Positions 9,507 to 17,691 of a stretch of DNA of 64,000 nucleotides are shown here, piece after piece (position 1 is the stretch's first letter; every line of letters starts with the position of its first letter). Under the pieces are notes generated by a model. The model searched no databases, was not told where the DNA came from, and was given only the letters and a program-made list of their open reading frames with translations. The translations under genes were made by a program, and so were the position numbers. The stretch is from Candidatus Melainabacteria bacterium (GTDB taxonomy: Bacteria > Cyanobacteriota > Vampirovibrionia > LMEP-6097), in contig DUDT01000012.1 in NCBI GenBank assembly GCA_005110385.1, positions 20,600 to 84,599 of the forward strand, written 5' to 3'.

Positions 9507-10496
9507 ATGAACATTGAATTAAAGATTGTTGTAGATGAAAGGCCCGCTGAAGACGGTACTCTAAGGGGTACTGTCATGCTAGAGCCACTCTACAGAGGTT
9601 TTGGACATACTATTGGAAATGTTCTGAGAAGAATTCTTCTCTCTAGAGTTAGAGGTTCTGCTGTAACTCACGTAAGAATAGAGGGTGTGAATCACGAATT
9701 TACTTCATTAACTGGTCTTTCAGAGGATATTCTGCACGTAATCCTTAACTTAAAACAGTTAGTGGTTAAAATGCATTCAGATGAGCCAAGAACCTTAACT
9801 TTAAGAGCTTCTGGTCTTAATACTGTTACTGCTGCTAAAATTGAATGCCCAAGTGATGTTGAGATTATTAATCCAGAATTAGAAATCGCAAATTTAGCCC
9901 CAGACGGTACTTTAAATGCTGAAATTACTGTATCTAAAGGCTATGGTTATGTACCAGCTGAGGATCATGATGCTGTTACTTCTGTTGATGTTATTCCTTT
10001 GGATTCAGTGTTTACGCCGATTAAAAACGTAGCTTATTCAGTAGAAGAGGTTCCAGGTCCTTCTGGTCAGTCTAATGATTTTGATAGATTAACGATGGAA
10101 ATCTGGGCTGATGGCTCGGTTTCTATTAGAGAAGCTATTGGACAAGCAGCAGCTCAAGTTACTGAGATGATGAATGCTGTTGTTGACTTTACTGGTCAAA
10201 AAGTAGGCGTTATTAAGACTGTGGAAGAAGCTTCTGCTGTTATAGAGCGTAAAGAAGAAGATAAAGCAGTAAGCGTTAGTGTTGAGGAGCTTGAGTTGTC
10301 AGTTAGATCTTATAACTGTTTAAAGAGAGCTAATATAAATTCATTATCAGATCTTTTGAAACTATCTGATTTTGATTTGATGAATATTAAAAACTTTGGT
10401 AAAAAATCTGCTGAAGAGGTGCTTGATAAATTAGAGACTATGGGTTATTCACTAAGAAACAGAGAGTCATCTTTGAGTCATAGTTTGGATTACTAA
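9507..10496 (+). CDS. rpoA: DNA-directed RNA polymerase subunit alpha
   Basis: The N-terminal domain shows LEPLYRGFGHTIGNVLRRILLS, the dimerisation and assembly motif, followed by SAVTHVRIEGVNHEFTSL. A linker near residues 235-258 leads to the C-terminal DNA- and activator-binding domain with LELSVRSYNCLKRANINSLSDLL and MNIKNFGKKSAEEV. At 329 residues the subunit is complete. The preceding SD-like GAGAGGA (9494-9500) supports the ATG at 9507. Confidence 0.97.
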   Translation: MNIELKIVVDERPAEDGTLRGTVMLEPLYRGFGHTIGNVLRRILLSRVRGSAVTHVRIEGVNHEFTSLTGLSEDILHVILNLKQLVVKMHSDEPRTLTLRASGLNTVTAAKIECPSDVEIINPELEIANLAPDGTLNAEITVSKGYGYVPAEDHDAVTSVDVIPLDSVFTPIKNVAYSVEEVPGPSGQSNDFDRLTMEIWADGSVSIREAIGQAAAQVTEMMNAVVDFTGQKVGVIKTVEEASAVIERKEEDKAVSVSVEELELSVRSYNCLKRANINSLSDLLKLSDFDLMNIKNFGKKSAEEVLDKLETMGYSLRNRESSLSHSLDY

Positions 10497-10540
10497 ATTT
10501 CTGAGTTTTAAAAAATTTAGATATTTGAGGGTTAAAGAAA

Positions 10541-10891
10541 ATGAGACATAGAAGAAAGAAAAGAAGAATGGGTAGAGCGGCAGATCAGCGTAAAGCTGCT
10601 CTTAGAGCACTTACTACTAATTTACTTAGAGAAAAACAGATTAATACTACGCTTGCAAATGCAAGAGCTGTTGCTCCAGAAATAGAGAAGGTTATCACTC
10701 TTGCGAAAAGAGGAGACTTGCACGCTAGAAGACAAGCTGCTTCTTTTATTTTTGATAAAGAAGTAGTTCAGGATCTTTTTGATGCTGTTGTAGACAGGTA
10801 TAAAGAGCAGACTTCTGGTTATACTAGAATTATTAAGAATGGTATGCGTAGAGGCGATAATGCTCAGTTAGCGGTTCTACAGTTAGTTTAG
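10541..10891 (+). CDS. rplQ: 50S ribosomal protein L17
   Basis: MRHRRKKRRMGRAADQRKAALRALTTNLL is a variant of the usual L17 start (MRHRxxxxKLGRxxxHR), and the C-terminal GYTRIIKNGMRRGDNAQLAVLQLV is diagnostic. The protein lines the peptide exit tunnel. It is the last gene before a strong intrinsic terminator, so it ends the operon begun upstream. Confidence 0.96.
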   Translation: MRHRRKKRRMGRAADQRKAALRALTTNLLREKQINTTLANARAVAPEIEKVITLAKRGDLHARRQAASFIFDKEVVQDLFDAVVDRYKEQTSGYTRIIKNGMRRGDNAQLAVLQLV

Positions 10892-10965
10892 ATTTAATTC
10901 ATTTAATTTATTTAATTTATTAACTAAACACTGCAAATTATTAACCTTTGTTATAAAATAAAGAT

Positions 10966-11010
10966 AAGACCATACTTCTCCCCCCCCCTGAGTATGGTCT
11001 TTTTTTATTT
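10966..11010 (+). terminator. Intrinsic terminator of the ribosomal/rpoA operon
   Basis: AGACCATACT (10967-10976) pairs perfectly with AGTATGGTCT (10991-11000), followed by a run of seven to eight T. The loop contains nine consecutive C residues, an odd homopolymer in an AT-rich region. The next gene starts only 3 nt after the T-rich end. Confidence 0.92.
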
Positions 11011-11012
11011 TC

Positions 11013-11525
11013 GTGAAGTCTAATTCAGAATTTGTTTTAAAGAGAGCTTCTGTTGATGATGTAGATGCTATTTTTGCACTCCTAGATTTTTTTGCGTTGC
11101 GTAAATTACTATTACCTAAAACTAAGGATCAGCTCTACAGGCAGATAAGAGATTTTAGGGTTATTTATGAGACAAGGACTAATGATAATGAAAACGCAGG
11201 GAATGGACTCGTGCATCGCTCCCTAGTTGCTTGTGCTCATCTTGATATTTTTACAAATCAGTTAGCTGAGGTTAAAAGCTTAGCTGTTCATGAAGCTTTT
11301 CATGGATATGGTTTAGGACGAATGTTAGTGGAAGACTGTGAGAGTGAGGCACGCAATATGCAAATAAAAACTATTTTTGCATTAACTTATCAAATAAAGT
11401 TTTTTGAGAAAATAGGCTATCATTTAGTCGATATTCAAAGCCTTCCAGAGAAAGTCTTTAAAGAGTGTGTGGTCTGTCCTTTTTATGGGTCCTGTAATGA
11501 AAATGCTTTAATTAAACGTTTATAG
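11013..11525 (+). CDS. GNAT N-acetyltransferase, probably short N-acetylglutamate-synthase type
   Basis: The order LLPKTKDQLYRQIRDFRVIYE, VACAHLDIF, LAEVKSLAVHEAFHGYGLGRMLVEDCESEA, FALTYQIKFFEKIGY, LPEKVFKECVVCPFYGSCNENALI matches short ArgA-like acetyltransferases, which acetylate glutamate at the head of arginine synthesis; the acetyl-CoA loop is in the GYGLGRM segment. Between RVIYE and SLVACAH there is an extra segment, TRTNDNENAGNGLVHR, encoded by a fragment of the interspersed element. The start GTG at 11013 is the only in-frame option and lies immediately after the rplQ terminator, leaving almost no leader. Confidence 0.8.
   Translation: MKSNSEFVLKRASVDDVDAIFALLDFFALRKLLLPKTKDQLYRQIRDFRVIYETRTNDNENAGNGLVHRSLVACAHLDIFTNQLAEVKSLAVHEAFHGYGLGRMLVEDCESEARNMQIKTIFALTYQIKFFEKIGYHLVDIQSLPEKVFKECVVCPFYGSCNENALIKRL
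11178..11222 (+). repeat. Fragment of the palindromic element inside the GNAT coding sequence
   Basis: GATAATGAAAACGCAGGGAA followed by TGGACTCGTGCATCGCTCCC parallels the element core GACGACGAAAACGCAGAAAA plus TGGAGTTGTGTATCGCTCTC of copy A. It is read in the frame giving DNENAGNG, the same frame used by the insertion in the pyrK-like gene (DDENAEIE). Confidence 0.75.
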
Positions 11526-11568
11526 AGACTGTTGTACGGCGTGCATTCGACAAGGCTGAGATAGTATC
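11526..11568 (+). repeat. Probable decayed fragment of the palindromic element
   Basis: Directly after the GNAT stop the sequence GGCGTGCATTCGACAAGGCTGAG resembles the 5-prime part of full copies (GAGCGTGCAAGTTCAAGGCTGAG at 61850). No pairing arm is evident, so it looks like a relic filling the gap between the GNAT and aminotransferase genes. Confidence 0.45.
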
Positions 11569-11574
11569 TTTTGT

Positions 11575-12786
11575 TTAGTGACTTAATGACTTCGTTAGAT
11601 TGTCTGCTTCTAAGACGTTTTTATTTTGCTTAAAGAAATCTTTAATAGTTTTACAAACGAAGAGAATCTGCTCTTGATTCAATTCGGGATGCACTGGTAT
11701 AGAAAGCACTGAGTGAGAGGCTTTTCTTGCGTTGGGGTAGTCAAGCGGTTTATAGTTAAAGTGCTTATACACTTCCTGTAAGTGTAAGGCTACCGGGTAA
11801 TAAATCTCTGAACCAATCTCGTGAGAGGCTAGAAATTCTTTAAGCTGATCTCTTAATTTACTAGAATCCTCTAAGCGAGTACCAACTAAGATGCTGAACT
11901 GATGAAAAATATGTGAACTGTAATCTGCGATCTCTGGTAATTTTATAGTTCCTTCTGCTTCAAGATCAGCAAGTTCTTTAAAGTAAAGTTCTGCATTGAT
12001 CATGCGCTGTTTATTCCATTTATCAATTAAATTAATTTTTATACTTAAGATAGCAGCTTGGATTTCATCTAATCTACTGTTTACACCAAGCTCAAGGTGA
12101 TAATATCTGCGTTCAGAACCATGGGCTTTAATTCGTCTAAGTCTTTTAGCAAGCTCATCTGAATTAGTACAGATTAAACCACCATCTCCAGCGCAGGAAA
12201 GATTTTTAGTCGGGTAAAAGCTGAAAGTCCCAATGTCGCCCATAGTGCCAGCTTTAGCCTTGTTGAAATTATTAGAATCTAAACTACTGTACGTCGCACC
12301 AAAGGCTTGAGCAGTGTCTTCAATGATTTTTAAATTATACTCTTGAGCGATAGACAGTATTTCATCCATCGGGCAGCACTGGCCAAATAAGTGAACAATA
12401 ATTATAGCTTTAGTTTTAGAGTTAATTTTTTCTCTAAGTTTTTTAGGGTCTATATTAAAAGTTTTTAAATCTATATCTGCAAATACTGGAGTCGCTCCAG
12501 CTTGGTCTATCGACTCTGAGCTTGCAATGTAAGTGAATGGAGTAGTAATAACTTCGTCACCAGCTTTAATATCTAATGCGAGCAATGATATATAAAGCGC
12601 ATCTGAACCATTTGCACAAGAGATGGTATGTTTTACTGAAAGATACTCAGCAGCTTTAAGTTCAAATAACTTAACCTGCTCTCCCATAATATAGTTACCA
12701 CTGCGCAAAACATCAAGAACAACAGGCTCAACTTGGTCTTGAATCTGTTGATACTGAGAAGGCAGGTCTAGTAAAGGTACTCTCAA
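11575..12786 (-). CDS. DegT/DnrJ/EryC1 family PLP-dependent sugar aminotransferase
   Basis: Fold-type I aminotransferase of the family that installs amino groups on nucleotide-linked keto-sugars. Visible features are VPLLDLPSQY near the start, GSGSDALYISLLA-like ANGSDALYISLLALDIK, EDTAQAFGA, and the PLP lysine context GTFSFYPTKNLSCAGDGG; SRLDEIQAAILSIK and YYPVALHLQ also fit. 403 residues is normal. The start codon is TTG at 12786, overlapping the stop of the 33-residue upstream ORF in the sequence TTGA, which implies translational coupling. Donor and acceptor cannot be named. Confidence 0.9.
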   Translation of the reverse strand: MRVPLLDLPSQYQQIQDQVEPVVLDVLRSGNYIMGEQVKLFELKAAEYLSVKHTISCANGSDALYISLLALDIKAGDEVITTPFTYIASSESIDQAGATPVFADIDLKTFNIDPKKLREKINSKTKAIIIVHLFGQCCPMDEILSIAQEYNLKIIEDTAQAFGATYSSLDSNNFNKAKAGTMGDIGTFSFYPTKNLSCAGDGGLICTNSDELAKRLRRIKAHGSERRYYHLELGVNSRLDEIQAAILSIKINLIDKWNKQRMINAELYFKELADLEAEGTIKLPEIADYSSHIFHQFSILVGTRLEDSSKLRDQLKEFLASHEIGSEIYYPVALHLQEVYKHFNYKPLDYPNARKASHSVLSIPVHPELNQEQILFVCKTIKDFFKQNKNVLEADNLTKSLSH

Positions 12787-12884
12787 GCTTTGGCTGATTT
12801 AGCTTTCTTCTGTTTTCTCTTAAGTAGTTTTGCTGCTCTTTTTACGCCAGCTTGCTGTTTATCAGGGTTAATCTTTTTAGACAT
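12783..12884 (-). CDS. Small highly basic protein (33 residues), unknown
   Basis: From ATG 12884 the minus strand reads MSKKINPDKQQAGVKRAAKL followed by LKRKQKKAKSAKA and TGA. Sixteen or so of 33 residues are Lys/Arg or Ala, so it probably binds nucleic acid or is ribosome associated. A GAGG Shine-Dalgarno sits about 7 nt upstream of the ATG, and the stop overlaps the start of the aminotransferase gene. It is too small for confident family assignment; coupling and SD make it a credible gene rather than chance. Confidence 0.6.
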   Translation of the reverse strand: MSKKINPDKQQAGVKRAAKLLKRKQKKAKSAKA

Positions 12885-12903
12885 CTTACAACCTCGGAAA
12901 AAT

Positions 12904-14238
12904 TTATCTTAGCACATCACTTAAGCCCAAATACTTAAAGAAACTGGGAAATGAAGTGTTCACAAATTCACTTTTTAATATCTCCACAGGTTTCGCTGAA
13001 TGTAAGCCTGCGATAGCTGAACTCATGGCAATACGGTGATCTCCCTTGCTATCTATAACTATTATCGAAGCATCACCGCTAGGGAATTCTCTTCCAGCAA
13101 GGCCTTCAATAATCATGCCATCATCGGTCTCTTCAACTTTCACCCCAAGCTGCTTAAGCATGCTTACTGTAGTAGCTATTCTGTTAGATTCTTTAACTTT
13201 AAGTTCTTCAGCGTTTTTAATAACAGTAGTGCCTTTAGCTTGAGCTGCAAGAATAGCTATAACTGGAATCTCATCGATAAGGCGAGGGATAATATCTCCG
13301 CTTATCTCGCATGCTTTTATATTAGAGCTTTTTACAATAATGTCTGCGATAGGCTCTTTACCTTCTTCTCGAAGATTATGAATACTGAAATCGATGTTCA
13401 TCATCGTTAGCACATCGATAATGCCAGTGCGAGTAGGGTTTATGCCGACATTTAATAGTTCGACTTCAGCATCTTCTACTATCGCTGCTGCGACCATAAA
13501 GAAAGCAGCACTAGATATATCACCAGGGACTTTTACTCTCTGCGCCTGTAGAGGTTTTTCTAATCTTCTAATACTGACCTCTAGGCTACCGTGATGATAC
13601 GAAATAGGTGACTGAAAATAGTCGAGCATTCTCTCTGAGTGATCTCTAGATTTTTCTGGTTCAATAATAGTGGTTACACCGTCAGCATTTAAACCAGCTA
13701 GTAACAGGGAAGACTTTACTTGAGCTGATGAAACTGGTGACTTGTAGTTAATGCCTTTTAAATTAGATGAGCCGTAAATTATAAGCGGGGCCTTGCCTTC
13801 AGAAGAATCTATGTTAGCTCCCATTAGTGACAGTGGATCTATGACTCTTTTCATCGGTCTAGCGCTAAGTGACTCATCGCCAGTGAGAACTGACTTGAAA
13901 TTCAGCCCAGAGAATAATCCTGTAAGTAAGCGCATTCCAGTTCCAGAATTACCTAAATAAATATCATTATTCGGAGCTCTTAAAGATTCCATGCCTTTTC
14001 CTTGAATTTTTACGATGGGATTTTCAGAGTCGTGAAAATTAGTTTCTATTTCGACACCCAAGCTCTCAAAGGCTTTCTGAGTACATATGCAATCTTCGCC
14101 ATTTAAGAAATTAGTTATCTCGGTTTTCCCTTTTGCGATAGAGCCTAGGATAATAGAACGATGTGAAATAGATTTATCGCCAGGAATTTTTATGGTTTTT
14201 TTAAAAATCCTCTGTTTATGAATTATGGGGTTAGACAT
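12904..14238 (-). CDS. aroA: 3-phosphoshikimate 1-carboxyvinyltransferase (EPSP synthase)
   Basis: Sixth step of the shikimate pathway, condensing shikimate-3-phosphate with phosphoenolpyruvate. Key blocks are IPGDKSISHRSIILG, YLGNSGTGMRLLTGLFSG, ARPMKRVIDPL, SSAQVKSSLLLAGL, KVPGDISSAAFFMVAA, PRLIDEIPVIAILAAQAKG, KESNRI and KGDHRIAMSSAI, in family order. 444 residues is normal. Its start overlaps the end of the flavodoxin gene by 8 nt, so the two are probably translated together. Confidence 0.96.
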   Translation of the reverse strand: MSNPIIHKQRIFKKTIKIPGDKSISHRSIILGSIAKGKTEITNFLNGEDCICTQKAFESLGVEIETNFHDSENPIVKIQGKGMESLRAPNNDIYLGNSGTGMRLLTGLFSGLNFKSVLTGDESLSARPMKRVIDPLSLMGANIDSSEGKAPLIIYGSSNLKGINYKSPVSSAQVKSSLLLAGLNADGVTTIIEPEKSRDHSERMLDYFQSPISYHHGSLEVSIRRLEKPLQAQRVKVPGDISSAAFFMVAAAIVEDAEVELLNVGINPTRTGIIDVLTMMNIDFSIHNLREEGKEPIADIIVKSSNIKACEISGDIIPRLIDEIPVIAILAAQAKGTTVIKNAEELKVKESNRIATTVSMLKQLGVKVEETDDGMIIEGLAGREFPSGDASIIVIDSKGDHRIAMSSAIAGLHSAKPVEILKSEFVNTSFPSFFKYLGLSDVLR

Positions 14239-14677
14239 TTTTCAAAACCTCATCTTTCCACGCAGAAAAATGATCTTGAAAATCTGTATCTAAATCTTTT
14301 CTAGCTAAAAATCTGGTCGCACCCAGTCTTTCCAAGTGACCATCTAGTCTGCGGCCGCAACCACAAAAGTCAATATAGCTTTTATCTCCTAGGGCTAGAA
14401 TATGGAAACGCAGTTTGTCTAATTTAACTTCATCTTCTTCTGCTGTATAAAGGGTTTCACAGAATTTCTCTGCGTCTGCTGGTGCGTCACCATCTCCCCA
14501 AGTGGAAATGACTACGACGCAGTTCTCAATAGATTTTAAATCATTAATATTTTTTTGAGAAGCTGCTGCTAATTCGACATCATGTCCTTTAGCTTTAGCG
14601 GCTTTCGCAAATTCGTCAGCTAAAGATTCAGAATTACCTGTTTCGGTGCCGTATAGAACAGTGATTTTTTTACCCAT
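14231..14677 (-). CDS. Flavodoxin-domain protein (MioC / sulfite-reductase flavodoxin type)
   Basis: A single-domain FMN protein of 148 residues. The phosphate loop is YGTETGNSESLADEF near residue 9, the isoalloxazine loops are STWGDGDAP near 59 and LALGDKSYIDFCGCGRRLD near 95. This spelling is closer to the flavodoxin domains of sulfite reductase and P450 reductase than to bacterial long-chain flavodoxins. The partner reductase is not adjacent; it overlaps aroA, which in many bacteria has no flavin need, so co-transcription may only be economy. Confidence 0.88.
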   Translation of the reverse strand: MGKKITVLYGTETGNSESLADEFAKAAKAKGHDVELAAASQKNINDLKSIENCVVVISTWGDGDAPADAEKFCETLYTAEEDEVKLDKLRFHILALGDKSYIDFCGCGRRLDGHLERLGATRFLARKDLDTDFQDHFSAWKDEVLKNV

Positions 14678-14781
14678 AGGCTAAATTATATCAGTCTCTG
14701 AAATTCGTTATTTAATCTATTCTTAAGTACCTGCTGAAAAATGCTTAAAATAGCATTCAAAAATTTTTTAATCGATCTGAT

Positions 14782-15588
14782 TTAAATACTTGGATCAAAA
14801 ATATTATCGCCGCTACTTGATTGTGCCGCATTTTCTTGCGTGTTTTTCTTAAGCTTTTGATTAAGCACATCCTTGATCAAAAGGCGAATCTTAACACTTT
14901 CGGGATGATCTATTTTTCGTGGGTGTTCTGTCTTTAACTGAATGTCTAAAACTTTTTCACTGTTAACATTCATAACCACTATTCTGCTAGCAAGTAATAG
15001 AGCTTCATCTACGCTATGTGTAACAAATAATATAGTCTGTTTAAGCTCTGTCCAGATTTTAATTAATTCATTCTGTAAATTCCTGCGTGACCAATCGTCT
15101 AAAGCTCCTAATGGCTCATCTAATAAAAGGATTTCAGGCTGTACGGCTAAAGCTCTAGCTATAGCTACTCGCTGCTGCATACCTCCAGAAATCTCATGGA
15201 TTCGCGCCCGAGAATGTTCTACTAAATCTACTAATTCTAGGTAGCGAATGGCTTGCATGAAACGTTCTTGGTGATTAGATATTCTGTTTTTTAATCCGAA
15301 ACTGACATTCTCGATTACATTTAACCATGGAAATAGTGCATAATCCTGGAACACGATAGCTCTTTTAATATCTGGTTTTAAGATTTTTTCGCCATTTAGT
15401 AAGACGGAGCCTGTATAGTTTTTCTCAAAGCCAGCTAGTATATTTAGAAAAGAACTCTTACCACAGCCAGATGGACCTAGTATGCAAATAAATTCTCCTT
15501 TATCCACCGATAAGTCAAAATCATTAAAAAGATTTTTAATAAAACCATTAGCTTTGAATTTTAAATTTAATTTATCTATTTTTAACAT
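14782..15588 (-). CDS. ABC transporter ATPase, nitrate/sulfonate/taurine (NrtD/SsuB/TauB) type
   Basis: Walker A GPSGCGKSS (about residues 38-46), Q-loop FQDYALFPWLNVIENVSFGL, signature EISGGMQQRVAIARAL, Walker B ILLLDEPLGALD and the H-loop FVTHSVDEALLLA are complete. The PWLNV after the Q-loop and the pairing with a six-helix permease are characteristic of the nitrate/sulfonate/taurine import family. Without a binding protein the substrate cannot be stated. It lies 46 nt downstream of the permease gene. Confidence 0.92.
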   Translation of the reverse strand: MLKIDKLNLKFKANGFIKNLFNDFDLSVDKGEFICILGPSGCGKSSFLNILAGFEKNYTGSVLLNGEKILKPDIKRAIVFQDYALFPWLNVIENVSFGLKNRISNHQERFMQAIRYLELVDLVEHSRARIHEISGGMQQRVAIARALAVQPEILLLDEPLGALDDWSRRNLQNELIKIWTELKQTILFVTHSVDEALLLASRIVVMNVNSEKVLDIQLKTEHPRKIDHPESVKIRLLIKDVLNQKLKKNTQENAAQSSSGDNIFDPSI

Positions 15589-15634
15589 CGATATTAGTGG
15601 GAAAATGAGTTACTAGTTCAGACTTAGGTGAAAT

Positions 15635-16393
15635 TTAAGAATAGTGATTTGTGCTTTCCTCTAGTTTTCTAAATAAAATATTATCAGCGACATAGCCAAT
15701 AACAGCAATAATCAACATCATAGCAATTACTTCTGACATATCAGAGAGACTTCTACCCAGCTCTAGTGTCTGACCCAGCCCGGAGCCGTTAATGAATAGC
15801 TCTCCAGCAATTAATGCTCGCCAAGCGAATGCCCAGCTCAGTCTCAGGCTGCTAATTAATTGTGGAAGTATAGCTGGGATTATAATGCGCTTATAAAGAT
15901 CAAAGGATTCACAGCCAAGAGAACGCCCAGCTAGTATTAATTTAGGGGGAATATTTTTTATAGCATTCTGTACACCAAGTGAGCAGGGGATAAAAGCTTC
16001 TAGGATAACTATAAATAATACTGCTGATTCAGAGATTCCAAACCAAAGAAGTGCTAAAGGAACCCAAGCTACACTTGGAATTGACTGTAAGGCTGTAAGG
16101 CTTTCTCCGACAGTATTGCTTAGCTGTTTGAAGCGTGAAATAGCTAAGCCTAAAAGGCTTCCTATAACAACTGCGGTTAAATAGCCTATTAATACTCGCT
16201 TGGAGGACTGAAATAAGGCTGGGAAATAAGCGCCATCGAGAAAACCTCTTTTAAGAGTATTAAGTACCATAGCTGGACTAGGTAGTAGATAATTAGGGTA
16301 AATCTCAAGTTTACAAATTACGTACCAAAGTAGTAATAGGCTAAGTAAGAAGATTACTCTAGTTTGAGAGCTTTTTCCTGATTGCTCAGTCAT
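15635..16393 (-). CDS. ABC transporter permease, nitrate/sulfonate/taurine (NrtB/SsuC) type
   Basis: An integral membrane protein of 252 residues with about six hydrophobic helices. LLPSPAMVLNTL at about 35, SIPSVAWVPLALLWFGISESAVLFIV in the middle and the EAA-type loop RSLGCESFDLYKRIIIPAILPQLISSLRLSWAFAWRALIAGE are family traits. It forms the channel for the neighbouring ATPase. The periplasmic substrate-binding protein gene that normally accompanies these is absent from the neighbourhood. Confidence 0.93.
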   Translation of the reverse strand: MTEQSGKSSQTRVIFLLSLLLLWYVICKLEIYPNYLLPSPAMVLNTLKRGFLDGAYFPALFQSSKRVLIGYLTAVVIGSLLGLAISRFKQLSNTVGESLTALQSIPSVAWVPLALLWFGISESAVLFIVILEAFIPCSLGVQNAIKNIPPKLILAGRSLGCESFDLYKRIIIPAILPQLISSLRLSWAFAWRALIAGELFINGSGLGQTLELGRSLSDMSEVIAMMLIIAVIGYVADNILFRKLEESTNHYS

Positions 16394-16402
16394 GAGTAAA
16401 AA

Positions 16403-16690
16403 TTATATCGGTTTATTCTGTTTTTGATTAAGCTTAATTATGGAAATTCGCCCTCGATTAACAGTAGAAGTTATTTCACCGTAAGTGCAATTTTCTTCAA
16501 GTAAAGTTCTTATAGGGCTTTCTATATCTTGAGCATTAGAACGTACTTGCGGTGGCATGGTTTTAAAATAGTTTATTTTAGTTGCCATCTCCTCTTTGGT
16601 CTTATTAGTAAGAAGCGGGAGGTCGCTTAGCTTACGTCTTTTAGAAGTCGTATCTGAATTTTGATTATTATCGTCATTTTTTGAGTTCAT
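16403..16690 (-). CDS. Hypothetical protein, 95 residues
   Basis: Not recognised. The first 15 residues are Asn/Asp/Ser-rich (MNSKNDDNNQNSDTTSKRRK) and probably disordered; the rest, with ATKINYFKTMPPQVRSNAQDIE and RTLLEENCTYGEITSTVNRGRIS, could form a small helical or winged fold. No signal or membrane segment. It is 10 nt upstream of the ABC permease on the same strand, so it is likely the first gene of that operon. Confidence 0.6.
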   Translation of the reverse strand: MNSKNDDNNQNSDTTSKRRKLSDLPLLTNKTKEEMATKINYFKTMPPQVRSNAQDIESPIRTLLEENCTYGEITSTVNRGRISIIKLNQKQNKPI

Positions 16691-16869
16691 TTTTTATATA
16701 ATCTTGTACTAATTTATTCTTACACTTTAATTATTAAATTAAATTTATATCTTTCTCTTAATGTTTGATAACCTTTTACCCCTAAAATGGGCATAGAAAA
16801 CTAAAGTTGATACAAATTTAACACTTATGTTAACGAAATTTTCTATAATATAATCTAAGTCAAAGTTTT

Positions 16870-17691
16870 ATGGATAAAAGTCTTGAGCTTTCTGAAAGTC
16901 AAATTAAGGGTTTTGTGAATCTATTGAAGGATTCAGAGGAGAAGGTTTTGTCCTTAATGGCTCAACAAGTCTCTAATATGAGTCCAGACTCATTAAAGAT
17001 GATAGAGGATTTAGCGCAGAAGTCTAATGATGTAGATCTTTTAGATAACTGGTATCATGCTTCAAGATTAAGTTTGAAATATATGATAGAAGACTGGAAA
17101 AGGCTTCATCGTCAAGATTTAGAGAGGGGCTTGTTCTTAATATCAAGAATCTATACTCCATATTTAAATGAACAGAGATATATCGAAATTTTAGATTCTT
17201 ATGCTAATCGTGCTGCAGAGAAGCTTTCTACTAAATCCACTAGTGATGAAGCGATAGAAGCTATTAACAAAGTGCTGTTTGAAGAAGAGAGATTTTCTGG
17301 TAATCAAGCGAATTACTATGATATTAGAAATAATTTTATTCACACGGTTATAGATACTAAGCTTGGTAACCCCATAGTTCTTTCATCTATTTATATGCTG
17401 GTAGCCAAGAGGTTGAAAGTACCTGTAAGTGGCATTGGAGCACCAGGACATTTTATCGTTAAGTTTGCAGATCAGCTTATAGATCCATTTTTTTCTGGTA
17501 GAAGAATTACTAAAGAAGAGTGTGTTATTAGAGCTCAAGAGCTCAGCGTATTTTGGCGTGATGAATATCTAGACTCTATCGAAGATTCTTTTATTATCGC
17601 TCGCTGTGTAAGAAATTTAATAGCTATTTATAAGCGTAATAATGAGTTGGATAAAGCTTCTGATGTTTCGGAATTATTGAAACTGATTTAG
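16870..17691 (+). CDS. SirB1/transglutaminase-like protein with TPR-type tail
   Basis: The region AIEAINKVLFEEERFSGNQANYYDIRNNFIHTVIDTKLGNPIVLSSIYMLVAKRL then GIGAPGHFIVKFAD matches the SirB1 (Transglut_core2) family, with the expected Cys replaced by Ser in PIVLSSIY and the His in PGHF retained; many members of this family lack the Cys. Function is unknown; in gammaproteobacteria the gene sits near prfA/prmC. The last 18 nt overlap the convergent next gene. Confidence 0.82.
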   Translation: MDKSLELSESQIKGFVNLLKDSEEKVLSLMAQQVSNMSPDSLKMIEDLAQKSNDVDLLDNWYHASRLSLKYMIEDWKRLHRQDLERGLFLISRIYTPYLNEQRYIEILDSYANRAAEKLSTKSTSDEAIEAINKVLFEEERFSGNQANYYDIRNNFIHTVIDTKLGNPIVLSSIYMLVAKRLKVPVSGIGAPGHFIVKFADQLIDPFFSGRRITKEECVIRAQELSVFWRDEYLDSIEDSFIIARCVRNLIAIYKRNNELDKASDVSELLKLI

